DNA of 64,000 nucleotides from Cephalotrichum gorgonifer (lineage: Eukaryota; Ascomycota; Sordariomycetes; Microascales; Microascaceae), in the NCBI GenBank assembly GCA_900312665.1, contig ONZQ02000003.1, positions 2,137,402 through 2,201,401 on the forward strand, read 5' to 3'. Positions 11,190-23,592 of the stretch are shown in pieces. Below the pieces are notes generated by a model, which made no database searches, was not told the origin of the DNA, and worked only from the letters and a program-made list of their open reading frames with translations. The position numbers were made by a program, and so were the translations under genes. Within the stretch, counting starts at the first letter, position 1. Each line of letters opens with the position of its first letter.

Positions 11190-13966
11190 CTAAATGACCC
11201 ACTCGTCTTGATTTCTATATTTATTTCTCCTCTTCGTCGGTGTGTTATTGCTCCGCGTCTTCCATTTGTCGTCGTCCGCAGAATCCGCAGAATCCGCAGA
11301 ATCTCCTCCATATTCTTTGTTTTGAAGCCGTCTGGCGAAAGCCTCGTCTCTCTCCTCCTGCCTCCTCTTCTTCTCCTCCTCCCTCGTCTCTCTCCTCCTG
11401 CCTCCTCTTCTTCTCCCCTCCTCCTTCTCCTCGCGCTGCCTCAGCTCCATTTGCACCCTCTCATGCTCCTTCTCCCCCACGTCCTCGCCCATGTCCTCGT
11501 CCACGCGGTCCTTGACCTCGTCCAAATCCTCGACCGAACCCTCATCCGAACCCTCGTCCAAATCGTGGCCGGCCGGCAGGGCCGTCTTTCCGGTTGGACG
11601 TCGGGTGGTAGGGCCGCCGAATCCCGAGGATGCGTCCGACACGGCGCTGGCGGGCGTCGCCACCTTACCTCCAAGCTCTTCCACGCGCGGGTGAGTGAAA
11701 ATCGAGCCGGGCCGATTATGCTTAGGCGTGCGCTGGGGGAATATGGATGCTCCCTTCGCCTTCCCCCCGATCGTGTGGGGGCTTATTCTCCCGGGGTTTC
11801 CGGAGCCTGAGGGTGCGTCTGAGACGACGCCGCCGGGCGTCGCTACCTCGGGGACGAAGTCGGAATCGGTAAATATGCTGCCGAAGGACATATCCGGGGT
11901 GCCGCCCGGGGGCGTCTGGACCCTATTCCCGGGCACAAGAGGACTGTGTGCCGGGAGGTGGCCGGCGCCTGAGGGCTGGGTCTGTTGGCCGAAGTTCGTC
12001 CCCGGAGGGTTGAGAGACGGCGTCTCTGGAAAGGGGGGGATATTAGGGTGTTCCTGTGGCTGTAGCGGGGACGTCGATATCACCTGAGTCGCCATCGCCT
12101 CTAAGCTGCTCTCATGTGACGAGGATGGCGCGGGGGTCTGCGAGGCACCCGTCGAAGGTTCGGTAGAGGAATGCATCCAGTCTGGCCTGGGGACCTGGCT
12201 TGTCTCGGGGCCTAACTCCTGCCCCATGTCTGTATCACTCTGGGCGTGTATCTCAGGAAGTGTGGGTTCTGGCGGCGAGGACGTGAACCCGCCGGATGGT
12301 GGGTGTGCGGGGGTAGAGGAGTCTCTGTTTGATGGGCGTGCGGGTGTAGAGGGGTTTCTGTTGGAGCTCACGCCCGTAGACCCCCTGTTGGAGCCTGTGG
12401 ACGGCTGCTGCTGTGATACATCCTCCGCGGAGGTCGTGTCGTCCTCGCCAGCATCACGCTCGAAGCCGAAGTCGACATTCGGGCTCTCGGATCTCCACCA
12501 CGCTCGGAGGGGTGGAACTATCTCCGTGGCCTCCGCAAGTTCTGACCGCGGCAAGGGCTCAGGCGACTTAAATTCATCATCCTCTGATCTATTCAGGAGG
12601 CCCTCGTTCCAAGGTAGTCGCGCGAGCTCCGCGGGCGTCAGGGGACTCATGTCCTGCCTAGAAGCATGTCTTGTCAGCAAGGATCCCGGCGCGGCCGTGC
12701 CACCCAATCTCGCTTCCCGGGAGGGTGGAAAGAAAGACCGGACTGTGGGGGAGGGGGAGTGTATTGAGTGTGTTCGCCCTGCTGCACCTACCCTTCCTCG
12801 GCCCTAAATCTGAGCCTCTGCTCCCACCTGGCCCTCTTCCCTCCCGGGACCTGGGAATCACCGTCCCCCCCCAGAGACTCCCACGCCCTCTTCCGGCGGT
12901 TTGTGGGCAGTAGGGGAGCCCCGGGCGCCGGCGTCTTGGGTGCGTCCGCAGCAGCCTTGGCGGCCGCCTCCTTGTTCCTGATCCTCGTCGACGCTCGCCG
13001 CCCACCTTCAGGCGACTTCTGGGGAGGCGGGTACCGGGTCTGGTTCAAATGGGAGGCGGTGGCCAGGCCGGCCGTCTCATTCTCCTCCGGTTCATCTTCC
13101 TCATGGATGGTGCTGAGGAAATGTCGTCGGCCGCGGAATCCCTTGCCGAATGAAGAGGAGTCCTGGAGAGGGCGAGGGGAGGACCAGTCTGAAGCTACCA
13201 AGCTATCCAGCTCGGACCGCACCCAAGCCCTATACGGATCTTCTTCACCCCCCACATCCTTCATGCTCAGGTCCTTCCCCGCGCCCGCTGGTGGACCGCT
13301 CCCAGGCAGTATCCGCCCCGGTAGGATTCCTGACTGTATCCCCCTGACGAGCCTGCGACGCCAATGCGAGGTCGCGTCCACATTATAGTTCCACATGGCA
13401 ACGTGGTACCTCGAGCCGTACCGGCGCCACGCAACCGTGGCCGCATCGTCAAAGTGCAAGCCTGGCGGGATAGCGGAGAGGTCGCCGGTCGTCGGCGTCA
13501 CATCGACCAGCTCGTACATCTTCAGGTAGGCCCTCCCTGCCACGCCCCCGAGGGCGTGATAGTAGCTCTTCTGCCTCATCCTGAACTCCTTGTCGACTGG
13601 CTCTCCGAGCGCGGGGGGGTAATGCCCTTTTAGCCGCCATAGCACCTCCATCGCGACGTCGAAGGCGTAGAACCCGCGCTCGAGGCTCACCTCCGCGTCC
13701 CTTCGCAGGTCCGTGAGCACCGTGACGACATCCTTGTTACCGAGGTTACTCCTGTTGACGCGTGCAAGCTCGTCGAGGTGCCGGAAGAGACCGCAGGCTT
13801 TCTGGACCTCGTCCCAGGCGCGGGCGACAAGGTCGGTACCCAGGCCGAGGAGCTTCTCGAGGTCCAGCGGCTTTGGTTCCGGAACGCGGTTTATGCCAAA
13901 GGATGCCGGGGGTGGGAAGGGCGGTTTCGGGACCGGCCTTGTCTTCATGATGATTCCCGACGCCAT
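11190..13966 (-). CDS. Large hypothetical protein, ordered N-terminus and disordered coiled-coil tail (880 aa)
   Basis: Two exons (12792-13966 and 11190-12657) join in phase 2 across a 134-bp intron. Unspliced translation stops right after the donor GTAGGT. The N-terminal 220 residues are well ordered and helical, with motifs such as LLGLGTDLVARAWDEVQKA and ALGGVAGRAYLKMYELVDV. A Pro/Ser/Thr-rich disordered middle follows, then a highly charged coiled coil rich in Arg and Glu (about residues 790-845) containing FARRLQNKEY, a DSADSADSADD repeat and a basic tail ending NQDEWVI. No catalytic motif was recognised. A nuclear or scaffold role is only a guess from composition. The model could miss further small introns in the disordered region. 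Confidence 0.68.
11270..11440. repeat. Short tandem repeats inside the hypothetical gene
   Basis: A 9-base unit (cagaatccg) is repeated about three times near 11278-11302 and encodes the DSA repeat. A segment of about 40 bases rich in CTCCTCTT is duplicated in tandem at about 11345-11430 and encodes repeated Arg/Glu-rich coiled-coil residues. Confidence 0.6.
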
Positions 13967-15163
13967 GGCTGTCTGTGACTTGACACCCGTAATATCGTTT
14001 GTCGATTCTATTTCTAGGGAGTACTGGTTTTATTTCCGGTGTTTTCCGGCGTGTTCTTGGTACTGTATCCTTGTAGACTCCTTTTCTTCGCCCAAGAAGA
14101 GCCGGAGAGTACGTGGAAGTCCGCTTATACGTGGAAAGCAAGAGAAAAATAATCGCGACCTTGCAATTTTCAACTTAGACCCTCGCTCTGGCGGAGATAC
14201 GGCGAGGGCGGATTGGCTTTAAGAATTATTTATGTCCCTCTTTGCAAAGTTTACTTTGCGATGAAGTCTTGGTTCTGGCAAGAATGCACCCGCCTTCCCA
14301 CCACTTGAAGGAGTTCTTTGAAGATTTTTCTGGCCTTGCCGCTTGCGACGTGGTAGGGGCAGTGAAGCTTGCCATAGCCTCTCCCCGGCATGAGGTGATG
14401 GAGGGGGGTGGGACGGATGGGGACAAGCTCTCCTTTTTTTCTTCTTTTTTACTGCCTTTGTCTCATTTCCCATTTCGATGGTGGCGAGGGGGGATTGTGT
14501 CCAGCCTTCGGGCGCGGTCAAAGCTGGAATGTTACGACAACGCTTGTCCATCTCTACTATCGAACGCCTGGAATGGAAGCGCACGCATTGTCTCGTCCCT
14601 GAAGAGTCGCCGGAGAAAAAGAAGAAGATGAACAAAAGAACAAAAGAACAAAGAAACTCCCAATTGATTGTTATCGCTATGTTCCCAGATTTCCCCCTTC
14701 CGATAACTCCTCGTCCGAACGTGGTCTACATGTGCTGACGTACAAAAAAGGTATGGCTATACAATACCAGAGTAGGAAAAATAGGAAAGCAGGATCGAGA
14801 CGGTGTAGCATGAGAGGGAGGGCAGAGAATGCGGTGATAGGGAAGAGGGGAAGGGAGGTCGGAGGCGGGAAGGTGGGATACAAGATCCGGTGGGTTCTTG
14901 GGGGCCGGCCTGCCGGCCTTTTTCGGTCTACTCCGTAGGTGTTGGGTATGTGGTATCAGGAAGAGAGTGAGCCGTCGTGGGTGAGGATGTCTTGGTGTCG
15001 CTGTAAGGAGTGTCATGCTGTCCATCCCATCCATCTAGCAAAAAAAGGAAACATGAACCTCGCTCGTCCCAACATACCAAAAGCAGGAATAATGAAAATA
15101 GAAAAAGGCGACATCTCCCAGGACAACTAGGCCAAGGGAGTACATCCGATGTGGGTGGGCGTG
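13967..15163. other. Intergenic region upstream of the hypothetical gene and downstream of the bZIP gene
   Basis: This holds the promoter of the minus-strand gene starting at 13966 and the 3' flank of the bZIP gene ending at 15164. The open frames seen are low-complexity (Lys- or Phe-rich) and lack support. Confidence 0.5.
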
Positions 15164-16053
15164 TCAACCATGGTACTGCCCCTGCGAAAATCCCCTCGAC
15201 TGCGAGTAGTAGTCGACCGGTATATGGCTGTACTCCTGTGGCGACGACAGCTGTACGTATGGCATTGGCATCGTGTTGTCGTATTCGATGCTGTAAGGAG
15301 AATGGTCGCTGCTCGAGGGGCCGTCAAGGGCGTAGTTCCCGGAATGCGAATGGTGGATGCCGACGGGGGACTGTATCGGCGCCGAGATCTGCCGTGAGAC
15401 GACCGGAAGAGACGAGGGCTCGCCCCCGGGGCTCCCCCCTACGCCCCCATCCCAGCCGCTCCTCCCCGCCGAGTCACTCGCAACGGACGTCTCCCTACTG
15501 CTCGACGGCGCCGGGACGCCCAGCCCCACACCCGAGGGCCTCCTCGGGACGAGTAGCGACTCAAGTGTGGTCACCGCCGCCGCAACCGCCGCCCCTCCCC
15601 TTCCCCCGTCAATTCCACCGTCCCTGTTCCTATCCCCTCCAGAGGAGGCGGCGAGGTACCCCTCCATGGCGGCGTTCCCGACGCCGTGCCTGTTGAGCAG
15701 GGCGCGCAGGCGGCGGTTCTCCTCGGCGACGCGCCGCGCTGCGAGCTGGATCTCAGCCGCGGCCTCGACGCCCTGGACCTCGACCTTCCGGAGGCGCGCC
15801 TCGAGGTCCTGGACGTACTCCTTCCTCCGGGCGCGAGAGCGCCGCTGGTTATCGCGGATGCGGGCGAGGTTCGCGCTATCCTTTTGGAGGCTTTCCCCGT
15901 TCTGACCGCTCTTCCCCGAGGGAGGAGAGGTAGAATGGGGGAGGCCCGGGTTGTAAGTATCGTGCCAAGATGGGCCCCGCGCAGGGGTTGGGCTGGATAT
16001 GGGGAGAGGGGAAGGGGAAGGAGGAGGGACTGGCTTACACTAGGAGGTGACAT
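15164..16053 (-). CDS. bZIP transcription factor (253 aa)
   Basis: This is a sequence-specific DNA-binding factor of the basic leucine zipper class. The proposed exons are 16039-16053 (MSPPS) and 15164-15910, in phase 0. The acceptor could instead lie a few codons later, near 15901. The basic region reads NLARIRDNQRRSRARRKEY with the N-x7-R spacing needed for DNA contact (about residues 19-38). It is followed by VQDLEARLRKVEVQGVEAA and a heptad segment VAEENRRLRALLNRHG, giving a short zipper. The rest is Ser/Gly/Pro-rich and disordered, ending in a Tyr/Gln/Ser-rich tail (SRGFSQGQYHG). The domain is typical of a widespread Pezizomycotina family; the target genes are unknown. The 5' exon is the weakest part of the model. 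Confidence 0.8.
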
Positions 16054-18102
16054 GATTCACTTCACGCTTTACTCTTGGCTTGGAGAGGGTTGTTCTTTAG
16101 AGCAAGGATAGGCGAGGTAGATGATTGCATGGGGTGGCGTGTCTGGCTTTTTTTTTTGTGTATCAAGGTCATGCGTTCGATAGAAGAGGCATGCCTTTCA
16201 AATATATATATCCAGGTTCGGCTGACTGTCTAACAGTGGGAGATGAGTATGGCACGGGAGGAGAGAGATGTCAGACGCGGTGATGACCGGGTGGTAGTGG
16301 CTCTTCGTCGAAGATAAAGCTAAATCGGCGATTTAACGGCGGATACATGGAGAGAGGGGCGGCGTGGTTTTTTTTTAGGAGCTTTCAAACGGAGGGGGGA
16401 AGGCTGCTCCATTCTAACTGGTGACAGCCCCCCTTTTCCCATGTGAGTTCCAGGACAGGTACAGGTGCGTAGGAAGAGCCGCGGCGCTATACCTAGAGCT
16501 ACAACACCCCGCCCGCCTCTGTCTCCATGCCCCCTTTGTTTCCCTCCTCGGCTTCGTACTGGACAAGTTGCTTCCGATACACTGGCAGGGTACGTACTCG
16601 CCTGTACATCGATTTAGGGCTGAAGAGGAGGGTGTGGGGAGGGGGCGAGGGGGGGTGGACCTCGCACAAAGCTCACATTCTCCCCAAACGGGTGAGCAAT
16701 GCGGGCTGAGCGCGTACAAGCAGGATCGGTGGAGGAGGTAGGACTGGCTGAGCCTCCGCCAGCAGGGAGGAGAGAGGCAGAGAAGTTCGAACTAGTCCGA
16801 CGGTGTGGATACGTGGTTGCATCCGGAGACTCGATAATATTAGGGACAGGGGCTTGTGTGGAGTGGGGAGGAGCAGGGGGACTGGGGAGGGGAGGACAGA
16901 AAGCTTGGCCCCTCGATTGGGGAGGGGGCGCACGCCATAGTCTTGGGGCCCATGGGACGGAGCCTTGGGGGTACAAGCACGCCTACTTGTACATAATATT
17001 GATCGTAAAGGAAACCAATTCCGCCCCGGGGTAAGGGACTTGGAGACTGCAGGAGGAGACCTCTTGACGGGGCAGCCAATATCGGGGCTCCATGTAAGTA
17101 AGAGTGGCGGAGGGTCATAGCTTTCTCTGCAAACTTCACTTTATGGATGGCGGTGGGAGGTTGACGCCCGTCTTCTCTCCGCCCCCACCACCCCCTTTCC
17201 CCAATACCCTATACCCAATACAATACCCAATATTAATTCTAGTCTATCGGTAGGTAGTGGATACTGGGCGCTGTCTGTACTGCTTGTACTGCTAGTACAA
17301 GTACAGTAACCTTACTTTTAGCTTTCTGGAAAATCGAATGATGTTTCTGACAAGGCGGCTTATGATAGGCCACGGTGACCGAGCCACCGCGGCCAGTGCC
17401 GGGGTGGATGCCGACGTGGGTGAGCAGACTAATACGAATAGGTCGCTGTCGGTGGCTGGGGCGGTGGGTGGCAGATTTAAGCAAAGTACATGAACCAGGT
17501 GGGCTGCGCAAGTTTTACTTATACGGACTAGACTAGTCTAATCATAGATTAGGCATCGAATTGCAAGCCATCGCCGCCGGATTGTGTTCACCCTTTCTAA
17601 CTATTCTTTATTTATCCATGTGTGTCTGAGCGATATCGTGGACTAGTCGTAGACACACACCAACCGACGAACTGTCCGGAGTAGCGCTTGGCGGACAGCG
17701 AGACCCTTCAGCTCCATCAGAGCGAGCTTCGTATCCGGCAGGCAAAGTAGCGGGATACGAGACGAAACAACGGGGCAGGGTGCTCAGCGTACGGGGCCCC
17801 AGCCGTGTAAGTGCGGCAGACTTTCCGCCTTTTTGGTTTTCACAAGCGGAATTACTACCCTGCACTGAGACACAAACCCGCCTCCGCCCGAGACTGGAAA
17901 CAGTCAGTAATAATTGCAAGTACACAACTTGTACTTGCTCGTTGTACTCGGTACACAAATAGTGTGCCACGGGGCTGCAGGGATGGTAGCTCTATTTAAG
18001 CTTCTTGCTAAAAACGGACGGACCCATATTAAAACGCCCGGTATTGGCTCGGAATATTGAGCGACAGGAAAAGTTACCTCCTTCCCGGGTTTCTATCCCA
18101 TG
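16054..18102. other. Gene-poor intergenic region left of the gap
   Basis: Beyond the bZIP promoter, which is T-rich with a TATATATA element near 16203, no frame carries a recognisable domain. Short open frames on both strands are Pro/Arg/Gly-rich products of GC-rich DNA. I see nothing I can support as a gene. Confidence 0.5.
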
Positions 18103-18857
18103 NNNNNNNNNNNNNNNNNNNNNNNNNNNNNNNNNNNNNNNNNNNNNNNNNNNNNNNNNNNNNNNNNNNNNNNNNNNNNNNNNNNNNNNNNNNNNNNNNN
18201 NNNNNNNNNNNNNNNNNNNNNNNNNNNNNNNNNNNNNNNNNNNNNNNNNNNNNNNNNNNNNNNNNNNNNNNNNNNNNNNNNNNNNNNNNNNNNNNNNNNN
18301 NNNNNNNNNNNNNNNNNNNNNNNNNNNNNNNNNNNNNNNNNNNNNNNNNNNNNNNNNNNNNNNNNNNNNNNNNNNNNNNNNNNNNNNNNNNNNNNNNNNN
18401 NNNNNNNNNNNNNNNNNNNNNNNNNNNNNNNNNNNNNNNNNNNNNNNNNNNNNNNNNNNNNNNNNNNNNNNNNNNNNNNNNNNNNNNNNNNNNNNNNNNN
18501 NNNNNNNNNNNNNNNNNNNNNNNNNNNNNNNNNNNNNNNNNNNNNNNNNNNNNNNNNNNNNNNNNNNNNNNNNNNNNNNNNNNNNNNNNNNNNNNNNNNN
18601 NNNNNNNNNNNNNNNNNNNNNNNNNNNNNNNNNNNNNNNNNNNNNNNNNNNNNNNNNNNNNNNNNNNNNNNNNNNNNNNNNNNNNNNNNNNNNNNNNNNN
18701 NNNNNNNNNNNNNNNNNNNNNNNNNNNNNNNNNNNNNNNNNNNNNNNNNNNNNNNNNNNNNNNNNNNNNNNNNNNNNNNNNNNNNNNNNNNNNNNNNNNN
18801 NNNNNNNNNNNNNNNNNNNNNNNNNNNNNNNNNNNNNNNNNNNNNNNNNNNNNNNNN
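18103..18857. other. Assembly gap (755 N)
   Basis: This is a run of N from 18103 to 18857. The right edge is directly followed by C-rich homopolymer sequence (18858-18881, about ten C, one A, eleven C), so the gap probably reflects a region that is difficult to sequence. Long open frames called across it have no meaning. Confidence 0.97.
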
Positions 18858-21044
18858 CCCCCCCCCCCACCCCCCCCCCCCAACCGAAAGTTGAATAGGG
18901 CTTGGCTATTGGAAGAAAAAGAAAAGAAGAAGAAGAGAAAATCCTCCTTGGCATGGCATGGCTCCGCTCCGTTCTGGCTGACCCTAACCGATGGATGCAT
19001 ACTTCCTTGTAGAGTATGTATGTACATTCACCCACGGCCACGGCGGGGACACGCGGTGGGGCCCTGCCATGCATATGCAGGTGATGTATCGCCAGTCACG
19101 CGGAATAGGAAAAATCCAATATTTTCAGTAGGAACGCTACGCTAAGCGCTCTATTATTCGGTGTTGCTATAACTGACACTAAGCACGACTACGACTACGA
19201 TACGATACGACTAAAACACATGATAGTACACCGCAACGTAGGATAAATACGAGAGAGGGGTTCATCGCGCGGGGGCCACGATTATTCCATGTACTCGGTA
19301 TAAGCCCCCCTTACAAGTGTGGACGCTCTGAGCTCTGGGTGGCTCGAGAGAGGCCGCCCGCCTCCTTTCCTCTAATTTTGGAGCCTAATTGTCCCGGTAG
19401 AGATCCGATTGCCTCCCCGCTCCAGTCCATGGCGGTGGCGCGGTACTGAGTAGGTTGTACTCGTAGCAGGCCGCAATTTTCTCTTTTGCGCTCCGTTTAG
19501 GGGAGGGGGAGGAGGGGGGAAGGGGGTGTGGGGGCGGTTCGCTTGGAGCGAAACAAACCGATTCCACTAGTACTGGGTGACAGGACAGGGAAGGACTAGC
19601 GGTTTTTCAGACAACGGTAACACGGCACTGTCATATTTTTCGTAGGGCCAGATACTAAGAGTGTGATTGGCAAATAAATTTCCAGAACACCGCGGCGTCC
19701 CCGGAGAACTAGCATCGGATCTCACTCCATCCGAAGAAAATCCCCATTCTGGATTGGTCCCCCCCAGCAACCTGCAATCAACCACTAATAATTGCTTGTT
19801 CCTTCAGCCCGCCACACGAGACTGTCACCGGAGCCCGCTGAGCCCAAGAAGACCCTGTAGAGACTAGTGCCAAGCCCCCTCCTCCCTTCCTCGCTCCTCC
19901 TTTCTCCCCCCCTTTTCTCTCTCTCACCCCATGCTCTGGTCGCAGGTGGGGGCCGCCCGCGACCCTTTCGATCGGGAAAAAAAGAAACTCTAATCAGACA
20001 TCCAATACGAGCGAGTTACAATGTCTCTTCATACTCACGCCTGAAAAACAAGCTTTTTTCCTTTTACCTTTACCGGAACCGGCTGTGCAGCACACACGGG
20101 TGGTCCCACGTCGTCCCGGAGTGCTGGGACTGGTCACTAGCCAAGCCTATTCTTGCCTGCTTTTTTTACTCTAACCCTAATATGAGCGAGGCGGCGGCGG
20201 CGCGGCAATGGTAGGGGCGGAAGTTTGATTCTATTTATTACTGATGAGGCGCAGCTTAGTTGCTGGGCGACACGCGTACGAGGCGGAAACGGCAGAAAGA
20301 GCACTGAGGGAGGGCTCCAGCTAGAGGTGACTTGACTGACGAACCTGATGGTGGTGTGTTCTGTTACCTTCCCCCCCCCTTTCCCCAGTATGCTCTCTGT
20401 AAGCCGTCCACGTCAGCAGCCTGCCGTCCTGCCCGCAAGTTTTTTTTTTTTTCAACGGCAGCTGTCGTCCGTGTTGATATCTCGCATATTATTACACTGT
20501 GTTTTACATAGCCACCTCGGAAGGTAGCTGCCGCAGCCTGCCCAAGACCTGCCGTCGAAGCACTACCGGAGGTCCGGCTCCACGGTAGGGGTGGCTGATG
20601 GGTCTACTGAAATGGACGAATCCAGTATTAATTTTCGAGCCTTAATGTTTTGACACTACACTTGCCAATGCCGTGACATGATTCGCCTGTACCTTAAAAC
20701 GCGCAATCGTCATATCCAGCATTACCCTTGTAGCAGCTCTGCCGTCTTATAGCCGTGGTAGTAAGCTGTTTAATCGTAATAGTCCCTTCTACCTTGGAAA
20801 CGGGGCTGGCGTAAGTAGGAAGGATATCGGTATTATCCAAGGGACTAGATCGCCCCAAGATGGAAGCCTTTGTAAGAATCGGATTTCACATTAGAACGGA
20901 CGACACTGCATGCGCTGAAGCAGACATCTTCGTCAATTATACTCGATAAAACCAACAGCAATAAAGCAACAATCATATGTAATATGCGACGTAGACAACC
21001 AATATATGCATGTCCCTCACAGTATCCCTCGCTAGACCCTCACA
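18858..21044. other. Gene-poor intergenic region right of the gap
   Basis: This contains the C-rich edge of the gap, a short ACGATACGACTA-like simple repeat near 19186-19210 and scattered short frames without motifs. The last few hundred bases are the 3' flank of the permease gene, which ends at 21045. No supported gene was found. Confidence 0.5.
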
Positions 21045-22653
21045 TTATGAAGAGTTGCTATTGTCAGCACAAGAAAAGGCCGAGCTTATCTCCCCGTTCG
21101 CATATGCGTCAATGACCTGCTGGATGACACCGTACGTTCCACCGATCATGAGGAACGCAGACAGGAGGATGAGCAACCAGTTGAGCCAGTAGGCCGTAGC
21201 CTTCAGGAATCCTCCGGTACGGTAATGCTTGTGGTCGTAGATCCACAGGTACGCGGGGAGTCCGAGGGCCAGCGGGGAGAAGGTGAGACTGCCGGCTAGC
21301 GCGAGAAGGTAGTTGAAGATGGGGATGCCGGCGGCGAGCAGGAAGGAGACGACCGACACCCCGAGGGTGCAGGAGAGCCATACCGCCCAATGAACAACGG
21401 AGTTGGACTGGAGGTGCTTGGAGTCCCGCAGGATCCGGACGAAGATGTACTTTGCCGCGACGTGGACGTACACGCAGGCGCTGACGAGCAGGCCGACGAG
21501 GCCGACCCCGTAGGCGACCTTCTTGACCACAGCGCCGGCGCTGCCGAGGGAAGGGGATGCTACCCACATGCCGCAGTAGCGGTATACGACCAGGCTGAAG
21601 GACAGATATGCGGCCGTCACGAGGCCCATGCAGACGTACACGGCCTTGTTGTAGTCACGCGGCCTCCGCATCTCCGACATGACCGGGAGGAAGGCCGAGG
21701 TGCCGGCGCCAGAGCAGAAGATGGTGGCCACGGACGTGATTCCTGCCACGAAGCTGGGGTGGCCGATGACGTGGTAACCCAGCTCAAAGTCTCCAGTCTG
21801 AGGGGCCGCAGCAGGACGGTCGAGCTGTGTAACCCCGACACTATAGTAAAAGAGCAATATGTCAGTAAAGGAAGACGAGCTCGAAAGGAAGGGGGGGTTG
21901 GCGAGGTGACGTTGTTTATAGCCAGCATATAATACTAGACTATGATACCACGGGGTGAAGAAACTTACACAACGATGAAGACGGCGACGAAAACGGATAG
22001 GAAACCGGCCCACGTCAACCACGCAATCTTCTCGAACTTCCGGACGCTAGCCAGGAGGAAGACGATCGCTGTGGCGACAAGCATGTAGGAGTTGGTGCAT
22101 ATGGCGTGGTTGGAGAGCGCGTTGAAGCCGACGGAGGCACCGAAGATGCCCGAGGCGCCCACGATGGCGAACGTGACCAGGAAAAAGCCGCCCACTACCT
22201 CCTTCAGCCAGAGCCCGCCGACGACGTTGGCCATGTCGGCGATGGAGTGGCACCCGGCGTGGTTGTTGCGGAAGTTTCCCTGGACGATGGCGCAGTAGGT
22301 GTTCAGGAACTGCCAGCCCAGCACGTTGATGGCGCCGGGGAGGGCGCCGAGGACGTACATGGCGGAGGGGATGGTCAGGACGCCGGTGGCGAATATAACT
22401 GTAGACCGAATGTTAGTGCTGTGTAGGGGTGCTGGAGCTGGTAGGGACCTAAGGAAGCCTTATGGGGGGAAGACCAACGCTTGAGGAATATGACCGAGGC
22501 GTGGATCCAGCCCACGGTACGGAAATCAACGGCACCGTCTCCCCTCTTGAACACCTCGTTAGAGTCATCCGTCTTGCTAAAGTCTGTGCTGTTGCCATCA
22601 TTATTCTCTGCGGGCGAGATGGCGTCCCCCTTCTCCGACATATTCTGTGACAT
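21045..22653 (-). CDS. Mtr-type neutral/aromatic amino acid permease (N system)
   Basis: This is a plasma-membrane proton symporter of the AAAP family, of the type of Neurospora Mtr, which imports neutral aliphatic and aromatic amino acids. Three exons (22479-22653, 21969-22398, 21045-21840) join in phases 1 and 2 to give 466 residues. After a hydrophilic N-terminus come DFRTVGWIHASVIFLK and, across the first intron, IFATGVLTIPSAMYVLGALP, the conserved first transmembrane segment. About ten further hydrophobic helices follow. A conserved MSEMRRPRDYNKAVYVC loop lies near residue 265. Its position at the left end of a block of amino acid and amine enzymes fits a substrate importer. The family call is firm; the substrate is inferred from the family. 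Confidence 0.9.
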
Positions 22654-23592
22654 GATGGGCGGCGGATGATGAAAGTATGCTCTCCGTCGAGGGGAAGAAG
22701 AAAGTGATGTCTTGGTCCGATGAGTCGGGAGTGATGTGCCAAAGATGGCTGCAAGGTATATCATATATCCAAACGGATTTATGTGTTTTACCTCCCAGTA
22801 CCGAATAGCCCGCTCGGTAGATAACAAAAGCAAAGATAACAGGAGGAGCGGTCTACCCCACATCCAAGCAAGTACGCTCACCGCATTACCCCAGATAAAT
22901 GGCAAAAGGGCTGTGATCGACGGTCCTACTCGTGTTCGCCGCGTGGAAGACCTGAGAAATCTCACGCTCACACTAGCGCATGTTAGTCGTGGGGTAAACT
23001 CAATCGTGTGTTGGGGTAAACCAAGTCTTGGCACTACAGCTCCTAAGCAAGGGGCTAAGATAGGCGCAAGGGGCAACTCAAGGGCCTATCTGTATAGCAC
23101 TCCAATCACAAGTCTCTCTCAAACCCCAAATACCCCAACTCTAGCTCAGACCCACTTGGCATGGACTTCCCCTCTCGAGATAACGCCGAGTGCCGCGTGG
23201 TTCGGTTCCCTAGAGTAGGCACTTGCGAGTACCGGCACACGACACTCGTCAAGTACTACCCCATAGATACCTCTAGCTGCGTGTGAGCTTTTATGTAATC
23301 TGAGGTAAAGATAACAATGGTGCTAGTACTCGCAATATCAAGTTCGGGAACGGGGAGAGGGGAACTTGAAGTGGGGTCAAATCGCAGATGTAAAGATCCA
23401 CCGACAAGACTAGATGGTTTAAACTTAGACATAGACCACGCGGTAGTAATGCAAGGAACCACAAATTCTCCTCATTCCTGCCAAGAATATTCGAGTTGTC
23501 CACGATTTGCTCAGTTCTCTCATCCAATTTCACATGCCCATAAACCCGTCATCATCTTAAGCCGTCCATTTGGAATACCGCAAGCAGTAACC
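22654..23592. promoter_or_regulatory. Divergent promoter region, permease and deacetylase
   Basis: These are the 939 bases between the permease start (22653, minus) and the deacetylase start (23593, plus). The open frames here are extensions of leader sequence with no motifs. No specific regulatory site was resolved. Confidence 0.4.

Noticed and set aside
18005..19145. Open frames of up to 360 codons across the N gap
   Set aside because: They consist mainly of unknown residues and carry no evidence.
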